The translations under genes and the position numbers were made by a program. This document shows positions 56,650 to 64,000 of a DNA stretch of 64,000 nucleotides, in pieces. The notes under the pieces are model-generated. The model searched no databases, was not told the DNA's origin, and saw only the letters and a list, made by a program, of their open reading frames with translations. How positions within the stretch are numbered: position 1 is the stretch's first letter; the number at the start of each line of letters is the position of its first letter. The DNA lies in contig OY757915.1 in NCBI GenBank assembly GCA_963585895.1, positions 93,896,836-93,960,835 on the forward strand, read 5' to 3'. The stretch is from Sepioteuthis lessoniana. Lineage: Eukaryota > Mollusca > Cephalopoda > Myopsida > Loliginidae.

Positions 56650-57105
56650 TGCTTTGTTTAGTCAACCATTTAAGAAGAAGATCGACTTTGATTTCAAACC
56701 AGCTGTACCCTGTTAAAAAAAAAACTTGTCCTTGTGTCACATCCAGCTCGTGGTGGAGAAATTGGATAAAAAGTTTAAGTTTGCTGACAATAGCAACAAC
56801 ACCGAGGTATAGGGGAGAGCGCTACTTCTTTTCCTGAACTGCTCCACTTACTATTGATCTGTATCTTATAATGCTGAGTGTTAAGCAAGGAGGCAAGTAC
56901 CATTTTTTTAGTCTTTGGTATGATTCGACCTGGGATTGAACCCCGGCCTCCTGGACCATTGGCGAACACTCTAATTATTATACCATTGGGCCGGTTCTTA
57001 AAGTCAACCGGTTTAGAAGAAGGACGACTCTGAATTCAAACCAACTGTATTCAACTTTAAAAAATTGCCCTTATGTCACATCCTGCTCGTAGTGGAGGAA
57101 TTGGA
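56650..57105. repeat. Direct duplication flanking a SINE-C copy
   Basis: 56655-56770 and 57001-57110 share TCAAACCA(G/A)CTGTA, TGTCACATCC and GCTCGT(G/A)GTGGAG, in the same order. The SINE-C copy lies between them. Confidence 0.7.
56796..56995 (-). mobile_element. SINE-C copy, minus strand, 3'-truncated
   Basis: Complete tRNA-like head (GGGATTGAACCCCGG region, TATACCATTGGGCC). The end usually marked by CGACTACGGTCGCC is missing. Confidence 0.8.
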
Positions 57106-57761
57106 TGAATATATATATATAGAGAGAGAGATAGATAGAGAGAGTTATATATACATAAAGGGATATATTGTGGAATTGTGGGTTCTCCAAGAAAGTATGC
57201 GGAGAGATGACGTCGATTTCACACCAAGAGAAGGGTAAATGTCAGACACGTGGTCACAGAAAAAGCTCCTCTCACTTTATTTTCGGTGTTGCACGGTAGA
57301 TGTGAAATGATATTCTCGAACCAATGAAAGAAGATATTTTGTATAACAAATCCCAGCCTACCCCAACCAAACGGAATGAACCGGCTTAGCTAGCCCCGAA
57401 ATTTTGGTCTTTACTTGTCGCTCAGTCAGTTGCTCTATAACTGATTCTTTTCAAAAATTCCCAATTCTCGTGTGTCTCTTGCACCTACTACGAGAGTTTC
57501 TATGACTAACTTTTTCTTGCCGGTCGCAAAGCTGAGCATTAAGGTCACTGGTGGCGAGATGCAGGTACTTTATGATAACTTTGATAAAAATATTGGAAAA
57601 GCCACAAAATAACTCTTCGACATTTTTTCTTTTGCTTGAAATCAATTGTTGACCTGTACACGAGATCAACTCATAAAGGACTATAATTAGCATTTGATAA
57701 TTTTCTCCTTTGAGGAATTCTAATGGCAGAACCATCACTTCACCTCAAACCAGACTTTCAA
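57106..57761. other. No gene seen; short TA/GA microsatellite at its start
   Basis: (TA)n/(GA)n at 57112-57145. The 95-codon minus frame (57451-57738) has no recognisable domain. Confidence 0.4.
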
Positions 57762-57992
57762 ATTACATCGCCTTTTGCACAGGACAACAGAGGGGACAGG
57801 TAGCATTCTGCTAAGGTCTTAGCTGTTTGCTCCAGGATTCGAAAATTCATCCGCAGTGCCGAAACCAAACTTACTTGGGACCGACTGGCAAAAAATTACA
57901 TTCATCATCTCTGTGCGGACACTAGATGCAGTCTAGACGATTTAGCAAGACTGATGGCCTATACAGACGGATGAAGAGAGAGAAACCACGGA
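57762..57992 (+). mobile_element. Old LINE-R-like 3' fragment
   Basis: Encodes TWDRLAKNYIHHLCADTRCS then LDDLARLMAYTDG, matching the RPARTYIQQLCADTGCSPEDL block only loosely. An older or distinct subfamily. Confidence 0.5.
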
Positions 57993-58640
57993 ACCTGAGC
58001 TATCAACACATTGATTAGGATCATGGTGAAGAGGATTTATTCTTTAATTGACATCATTTGAACAGGATTGCGCTATCAAAGATTTTGCTACGATGTAGCA
58101 TTTTTACGGCGTTATGGTAACACGCACAGGAAAAAAACATCCGATCATTGCAATATAGATATGCCCGGTTTAATTAAGGCTTCTAAATAATCTGTTTCGG
58201 CTACTGAATGGGTAATTAATTGATTTGCTCATTAATTAGTGTAAAGCTTTGGGCTGTTTGATTAACCGTTGTATTAATTAAGTAAAAAGGAAGTTATAAA
58301 CATAGCAACATAAAATAGAATAGAATAAAACGGAGTAAAGTATCGCATTTTCACCAGTTTATAAGACACGTCTCTATAAAGAGGTATCGTATAATTAAAA
58401 AAAAACTGTCGTTTTTTAAGTTAGTTGTATCGCTCTGAAAGTAGCGTGGATACAATTTTTAATTGAAGCCAACGGTATTGACAATTGTGAACGTGGATTT
58501 TTCCGAGCCGTTTTCATGTGAGTTGTTCCGAACATAGAAGTTGTTCACAAACAAATATTTGTCTTTTTCTAGTGAAGTTTGATAGCTGATTCATTGGTTA
58601 GAAAACGGGTGTTGTGTGTCACGATGTTAATAATAATGAT
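57993..58640. other. AT-rich DNA with TAATTA-rich block 58160-58290
   Basis: GGTTTAATTAAGG, GGGTAATTAATTG, CATTAATTAGTG and TTGTATTAATTAAG lie within 130 bases. This might be a homeodomain-type regulatory element, or simply AT-rich DNA. Confidence 0.25.
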
Positions 58641-58654
58641 AATAATAATAATTA

Positions 58655-59224
58655 TTATGATAAGACTAGGCACGCTAGATGGGAAAGGTAATCAACAGGC
58701 AATTGGACAAAAGATTGAATTTTGACCATACTACCGAATGGTATACGCACAAATCAGAATCTGTCCGAGAAAGACACGCATAAAATTTTCTGGGACTTTG
58801 AGATACAAACGGATACCCTAATCCCGGTCAGAAAACCAGTGATAGTTACCAAAAAAAATGAGAGAGAGATCTTAGAGTCGAATTGATTTTGCCGTTCCAG
58901 CGGATAATAGATTTGAAATAAAAGAAAATGAAAAGATAGAAAAATATCTAGATCTTGCCCGAGAACTAAAAACAAAAGCTGTGGAACATGTGCGTGACAG
59001 TGATACTAACTGTTATCGATTCTCTTTGAACGGTCCCAAAAGGTTTTGAAAAGGACTGAAAAGAGGACTGGAACAGTTGAAAATCGGAGGAAGAATGCAG
59101 ACAACAACAATGTTGAGATCGTCCAGAGTACTCAAAAGAGTCCTGGAGAACTGAGGAAACTTGCTGTCACTCAGATTCCATAAAAGCCCACCAGCTAAGG
59201 CTGGTGTGAAAAACTGACGTGGCT
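58655..59224 (+). mobile_element. LINE-D 3' fragment, cluster copy 1
   Basis: Starts after a TAATAATAAT run. INRQLDKRLNFDHTTEWYTH-type start, WDFEIQTD equivalent, then the LDLARELKTKAVEHV block and the end CAGCTAAGGCTGGTGTGAAA. Many breaks. The tail AAT run is replaced by the following copy. Confidence 0.75.
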
Positions 59225-59989
59225 AAAAAACGAAACCTTAAGCGAAAAAATGAATCCCTTCTAATAGCAGCAAAAAAAAAAAGCTATACCATAAGGACAA
59301 ATTATATCAAAGTAAGAATAAATAAGACGCAACAAAAAAGCAAATATAAGGTATGAAGTGATAGAGACGAAACGATGAATCACATAATAAGAGAATGCAG
59401 CAAACTAGCATAGAGTATAAGACTAGATACGACTAGGTGGGATAGGTGATCGACCGGGAATTATTCAAGAAATTTGACCATACGAACAAACGGTATGTGC
59501 AAAACCCAGAATCTGTTCTGAACAATGAGACGCACAAACTCTTCAGGGATTTTGACATAAAAACGGATCACCTAATCTTGGCCAGACGACCAGACTTAAT
59601 AATAATCAACAAAAAAAGAGAACTTACCGAAGTGTGGACTTTACTGTCCCGGTTGACCACAGAGTAAAATTGAAAGAAAGCGAAAGAAAGATAAGTACCT
59701 GGACCTTGCAAGGGAATTAAAAAAAACTTTGGAACATGAAAGTGACGTTTATAGCAATTGTAATTGGGGCTTTTGGTACAGTCACCAAAGGATTATTAAA
59801 GGGGCTGGGGGACCTGGAAATAAGTGGATGAGTGGAGACCATCCCAACTACAGCATTGTTGAGATCGGCCAGAATACTGGGAAGAGTCCAATAGACTTGA
59901 GGAGACTTGCGGTCACTCAAGCTCTAGTGAGAAACCATCGGCTAACAGCTGATGAGAAAAAACTCTCAAAGGAGTAAAATAATAATAAT
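59225..59989 (+). mobile_element. LINE-D 3' fragment, cluster copy 2
   Basis: The longest copy upstream. It includes SDRDETMNHIIRECSKLA, the His-Cys half of a CX2CX7HX4C zinc knuckle, then ELFKKFDHTNKRYVQNPESV and LILARRPDLIIINKKRE with the RPD endonuclease motif. It ends TCAAAGGAGTAAAATAATAA. The zinc-knuckle-then-RPD order is the C-terminal layout of R2/R4-type LINEs. Confidence 0.8.
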
Positions 59990-60174
59990 AATGATTTCCC
60001 ATGGTGGAACTGCCCATATCCTTTGGAGAGTACAAACAATGTGATAAAAAATATCTCTCAAAAGAGGCCGCAAAAAGCATAAATATATAGAATGCATATA
60101 ATCTCTACCTTCCCTCAAGTTAGGTCTTGGGTAAAAACACGCTGAATAGAGATTAAATAATAATAATAATAATA
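59990..60174. repeat. 160-bp unit bounded by AAT runs
   Basis: GATTTCCCATGGTGGAACTG to ACGCTGAATAGAGATTAAAT lies between two AAT/AATAAT tracts. Not LINE-D 3' sequence as seen in the neighbours. Read on the minus strand, its ATTATT end resembles an inserted unit tail. Confidence 0.45.
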
Positions 60175-60440
60175 ATAATACTAATAAAACCAAATGGTAT
60201 ATGCGTGAACCAGAATCCGTCCTAGAGAATGAGACACAAATTTCTCTAGGATTTCGAGAAACAAACAGATCACCTAATCCTGGCCAGAAGACCATACAGA
60301 TGATGAGCAGAGACAATCGAAACTACAGCATTGTTAAGATAGGCCAGAATACGGAAAAGAGTCTTAGAGAGTTGAGGAGACTTGCTGTCACTAAGACCCC
60401 AGTGAAAGACCATCAGCTAACGCTGGTGTGAAAAACTCGC
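60175..60440 (+). mobile_element. LINE-D 3' fragment, cluster copy 3, internally deleted
   Basis: KWYMREPESVLENETQISLG start, then a jump from the PNPGQK equivalent of the RPD region directly to the NYSIVKIGQNTEKSL-type end, so the core of the endonuclease domain is missing. Confidence 0.75.
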
Positions 60441-60839
60441 AAGAAATAATTTGTAGGCAGTCTTCCTGACATGATATTCTGGACACTTCTTAAACCGAAC
60501 CAAATAGAAACTCAGATCGACTAACGAAAAAGAACGATAAATAAGGCCTTACACAAGAGTGATCACCTCGATATACTCTATGTGATAAGAAGGTGGAAGA
60601 GGATTAACGAGAAATAAAGAATGGGTTGATGAAGTAATTAATACAAGGACTCAAAGAATATACAAAAAAGGGTAAAGAGAGATTGATTACAGTTGTCAGT
60701 GTGAACAATGATAAAAGGAAAACAATTTTTGTTTTAATCTAGGAAACCAAAAGGGAAGAAAAACAACTAACTAGATAAATTAAACGACCAACTAAGGAGA
60801 TGTGCTGGATATAGTTACAAAGGGGAAACTAAAAATGGG
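60441..60839. other. No gene seen
   Basis: A-rich DNA, possibly upstream LINE-D sequence, not confidently alignable by eye. Confidence 0.3.
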
Positions 60840-61437
60840 GGACTGAATCTCTAGAAGATCAGACATAGCAAAATGGATCACTCAATCCAGGCCAGAAGAT
60901 CAGACATAGCAAAATGGATCCCCTAATCCAGACCAGAAGATAAGACCTAGCAAAATGGATCACCCAATCTAGGCCAGAAGATCAGACCTAGCAAAATGGA
61001 TCACCCAATCTAGGCCAGAAGATAAGACATAGCAAAATGGATCACCTAATCCAGGCCAGAAGATAAGACCTAACAAAATGGATCACCCTATCTAGGCCAG
61101 AAGATCAGACATAGCAAAATGGATCACCCAATCCAGGCCAGAAGATAAGACCAAGCAAAATGGATCACTCAAAATGGAGCAGACATAGTTTTAATTAACG
61201 AGAAGAAAAGAATTTGTTTTTTACTGGATTTATCTGTGACAAAATGAAAGACGCTAAAAAGGTGGACAAATACCTGGACCTTGCTAGAGAACTAGGGATT
61301 TTGTAGAACATGAAAGTGACACTGATATCAATTATGTTGATACCCTTCGAGCAGTCCTCAAAAACCTTAAAAAGAGACAGTGAAAAACTACTGATGAAAA
61401 CTTATGTGAAAAACTCGCATATAATAATAATAATAAT
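60840..61437 (+). mobile_element. LINE-D 3' fragment, cluster copy 4, with 41-bp array
   Basis: The tandem array (60853-61180) lies where the DHLISARRPD coding region should be. The usual downstream parts follow (KVDKYLDLARELG, NMKVTLISIML equivalent) and the end AACTCGCATATAATAATAAT. Confidence 0.75.
60853..61180 (+). repeat. Eight-unit 41-bp array derived from LINE-D
   Basis: Eight units with TAGCAAAATGGATCACC and AATCCAGGCCAGAAGAT. They match the LINE-D words GGATCACCTAATC and GGCCAGACGACCAGACATAG. 41 is not a multiple of three, so no protein repeat is implied. Confidence 0.9.
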
Positions 61438-61959
61438 ACATTTGACCATACGAATAAACGTTATATGCAAAACCCAGAATCTTTCATGGAAAATAAGATG
61501 CACAAAGTTCTCTGGGACTTTGAGAATCAAACGGATTACCTAATCTCGGCCAGACGACCAGACATAGTGGTAGTCTACAAAAAAAAGAGAACCTGCCTAA
61601 TTGTGAACTTTGCTGTTCCGGTTGACCATAGATTAAAATTGAAAGAGGGTGGAAAGAGAGATAAGAACCATTACCTTGCTAGAGAGCTGAAGAAACTATG
61701 AAACATGAAAGTGACGGTGATACCAATTGTAATCAGTGCACTTGGCACAGCCACTAAAGAATCTGTAAAGGGACTGGAGGAACTGGAAATAAGAGCACGA
61801 GTCGAGACCATCCAAACTACAGCATTATTAAGATCGGCCAGAATACTAAGAAGAGTCCTGGAGACTTGAGAAGACATGTTGTCACTCAAACTCCAGTGGA
61901 AGACCATCAGCTAACGCTGGTGTGAAAAACTCTCAAAGGAGTAAAATAATAATAATGAT
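61438..61959 (+). mobile_element. LINE-D 3' fragment, cluster copy 5, best preserved
   Basis: An open stretch (about 61465-61698) encodes MENKMHKVLWDFENQTDYLI then SARRPDIVVVYKKKRTCLIV and NFAVPVDHRLKLKE. RRPD codons lie at 61552-61563. RPD followed by an acidic residue in a beta-strand-like block fits a restriction-like endonuclease. The remainder covers the KVTVIPIVISALGTATK-type block in another frame. Ends AAAGGAGTAAAATAATAATA. Confidence 0.85.
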
Positions 61960-62222
61960 GGATTTTGCCCTTCCGACAGACCACAAAATGAAAATTAAAG
62001 AAAGAGAAATGTTGGAAGAATCGACACGATACAAACTACAGTATTGATGGGATTGGTTAGAATACTCCGAAGAGTCCTGGAGAGAATTGTTGTCACTCAG
62101 AATTCAGTGAAAAACCGACGGTAAAAACTGGTGGGAAAATTTCGCAAGGAGAATAAATAATAATATTAGAACGTTGAGATACAAACAAATCGCTCAATCC
62201 CAACCGGAAGGCCAGTTCTCAT
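61960..62222 (+). mobile_element. LINE-D 3' fragments, cluster copies 6 and 7
   Basis: Copy 6 (61960-62168) starts at DFALPTDHKMKIKE, skips the middle, and ends GCAAGGAGAATAAATAATAA. Copy 7 (62169-62222) is a scrap around TTGAGATACAAACAAATCGC. Confidence 0.65.
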
Positions 62223-62223
62223 G

Positions 62224-62404
62224 TTAACTGGTTTCGTTTAGTTTCTTTGTTTAATGGCATATCAACCGTCGTGGGTTATTTAATGTCCAAAGCTATCATA
62301 ATAGAAGGACGGTAGTGTTACTATTCAACCCATAGCTGGGGACAGAGGTTTCATGCCTATTCCAACGGCATTAGTATAAAAGTGAATGTAATTGCGCGGA
62401 CTGT
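62224..62404 (-). mobile_element. SINE-B copy lacking its tRNA-like head
   Basis: Tail hairpin GGCATATCAACC ... GGTTATTTAATGTCC (62257-62290), body to AAAAGTGAATGTAATTGCGC, then meets the next SINE-B. Confidence 0.75.
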
Positions 62405-62636
62405 TTGGGTTGGTTTGGTTTCTAAGCTTAATGTCATATCAACCGTCAAAGCCATCCTAACATAAGGACTGTAGTGTAACTATTTAACCCATACCTGGAG
62501 AAATAAAGGGAATTAAACGTTTCCAGAGGGTATAAGTCTGAAAGTGGATGTGATAACGCGACTAGAGTTTGAACTCACTTATTACGAAGTCATAGTCCAG
62601 CACGTTAGCAACTTCACTACAGGTTACTCTCCCTTC
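62405..62636 (-). mobile_element. SINE-B copy, near full length
   Basis: Tail begins GGTTGGTTTGGTTTC at the left edge, hairpin partly deleted, B-box side GAGTTTGAACTC, head to CTTCACTACAGGTTACTC. Inserted at the 5' edge of the preceding SINE-B copy. Confidence 0.75.
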
Positions 62637-63483
62637 CGATAGTCTAAGTGTTCTACAATGCATTTCTGGTTCCTTTTATGGACGCATCACAGCTTGATTT
62701 AGAATCAGATTGGACTGTTTTTTGATTTGAGGTTAATCCAAGCTGAAACGGCAAGTTTTGTTTTGTGTGGTTTTTTGTTATCGTTTTTTTTTTATTATGC
62801 GGGCCTTATCTTGATACAACTTAATTGTTTTTTGTGTCAATGTTTTCCGAAAGTTTTAAGGTTACCATTTATCTTTAATAACAGGTAGTGTTCATATATC
62901 CTTCTTTTAATAAATCCAATGTTGCTTGAGTGACAAATTTTACTTTGGGCGTGTTTTCCTCATTTGTAATGAATAGTATGAGACAATTTCATTAAATACT
63001 ACTTTACGGCATAGCACTCATGTTATACCTAACATAGCACAAAGCCAAAAGGTTTGAGCTCTCACTGAAATGCGAACTCAGTATCGTAGCAACTAACCAT
63101 TATTACGCGTAAAGACTTCGGTCTTTTTATATTTGTTTCCTGAAATCATTACCCGCGCTTTCTCAAGCATTTCTTTTGGTCCTCTGTCGTTGACTGAATC
63201 TACCCGCTTCTAAGGCCACTGCCTCGGGTTTTAACGACACTCACACCCCGGCCCGGTGCCAGATCATCGATCCGGACCCCTACCCTGACATATCTGGGAG
63301 GCCGTTTGCGGCAGCAGGTGTTAAAAGCCGGCGTTAATCCATTTGGATTTAATGTGCCTGACACCTTCTAGTATCGATGATGTCACTAAGTGAAACAATT
63401 TTCAATCCAAGCTGGGCAAGTCGTAAAGTACGAACGCTTTCAATTTCAATTTAATTCTCAATAGTAATCTCACCCTCATACCC
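62637..63483. other. No gene seen; tRNA-like fragment and CpG-rich patch
   Basis: 63050-63115 on the minus strand has AATAATGGTTAGTTGC and GAGTTCGCATTTC, a weak tRNA-like pair. 63180-63345 is GC- and CpG-richer (CCCCGGCCCGGTGCC, GCCGGCGTTAATCC) and could be a repeat or promoter patch. Confidence 0.3.
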
Positions 63484-63627
63484 ATGACTGGCACCCCCAT
63501 CGACTGCTCCCCAATCACGCATTCTCATTTTTCGGCCTACTTCTCATTATTGCTTTTTAACTTTCGCCTCGACTGTCTCTGTCTCTCTTCTCTCTTTCTT
63601 TTTGGCCTTCTTTCTTTGCCTCACTCA

Positions 63628-63694
<67 letters not shown>
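63628..63694. repeat. (TA)n(TG)n microsatellite
   Basis: A TA run immediately followed by a TG run. Confidence 0.95.
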
Positions 63695-63695
<1 letters not shown>

Positions 63696-63783
63696 ATTTT
63701 GTGCATGTATTAATATCCCTGCACTAATCTTTTTTCCATCTCGCTCGTACTTCATTTTCCACTTTTTTCTGTAATTTCTCTCA

Positions 63784-63920
63784 ACTTCTCTCTTTCTTCT
63801 TCTTCTTCTTCTTCTTCTTCTTCTTCTTCTTCTTCTTCTTCTTCTTCTTCTTCTTCTTCTTCTTCTCTACCTTTTTTCCTTTTCTTTTTTTTTCTCTCTC
63901 TCTTTCTCTCTCTCTCTCTG
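63784..63920. repeat. (TTC)n and (CT)n tract
   Basis: (TTC)n to about 63866, then T-rich and (CT)n to 63919. The E-rich minus-strand frame is an artefact. Confidence 0.95.
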
Positions 63921-64000
63921 ATTTTGAATATGTTCACCTTCTCTCTGACTTTAATCATTTTTTACACTGTCTCTTTCTTTCAAGGTACATATATTAATTT

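Overview
The window looks like repeat-rich, non-coding DNA from an invertebrate animal genome. Long AT, GT, CT and AAG microsatellites, several tRNA-derived SINE families, LINE 3' ends, mariner/Tc1 transposons and a decayed Ty3/gypsy element all point to a metazoan. The dense (TA)n(TG)n tracts and the RTE-like and Dong/R4-like LINE tails would suit a mollusc or other lophotrochozoan, but that is an impression, not a proof. I see no host protein-coding gene I can support. Almost every open frame is a microsatellite or satellite read-through (IYIYI, CVCVC, FILSLFCP types) or a transposon remnant.

The dominant resident is a family I call HRT (head-repeat-tail; my label). About twenty copies or fragments lie between 2.2 kb and 56.6 kb on both strands. 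Each full copy has a roughly 220 bp head rich in short inverted repeats, a body of variable-length tandem repeats (two subfamilies), and a tail carrying a 30-base hairpin followed by (AAACC)n-like repeats. Six copies are flanked by 9-13 bp target-site duplications, so HRT moves like a SINE/LINE although it resembles a minisatellite. The same tail hairpin ends a separate tRNA-derived SINE (SINE-B), which suggests both use one LINE partner. A second tRNA-derived SINE (SINE-C) has about seven copies. Two further SINE-like units (SINE-H) carry a hammerhead-like core.

Layout. 1-9.5 kb: AT-rich DNA, HRT and SINE-B copies, a GGTT-rich array, a mariner-type MITE, and an HRT copy with an 18-unit 32-bp array. 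9.5-20 kb: GC-richer unassigned DNA, an LTR-like stretch, several RTE-like LINE (LINE-R) 3' fragments including one with a 5' inversion inside a compound GT/AT array, and a Dong/R4-like (LINE-D) fragment. 20-23 kb: HRT body arrays around a 32-bp minisatellite. 24-28.6 kb: a large array built on the palindrome AAAGACGTCTTT and folded into an inverted repeat about 2.1 kb across. 29.4-35 kb: a broken Ty3/gypsy provirus-like element on the minus strand. 35-42 kb: compound AT/GT/GA array, CpG-rich patch, SINEs, and HRT inside HRT. 42.5-45 kb: a mariner inserted in another IS630/Tc1-type transposase. 45-57 kb: HRT, SINE and LINE nests and a Tc1-like element split by HRT. 58.6-62.2 kb: a head-to-tail run of LINE-D 3' ends, each starting in the AAT-rich tail of the one before. 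62.2-64 kb: SINE-B copies and microsatellites.

Nothing here works as a gene network. The interplay is between retroposons, their presumed LINE partners, and the tandem arrays they seed.
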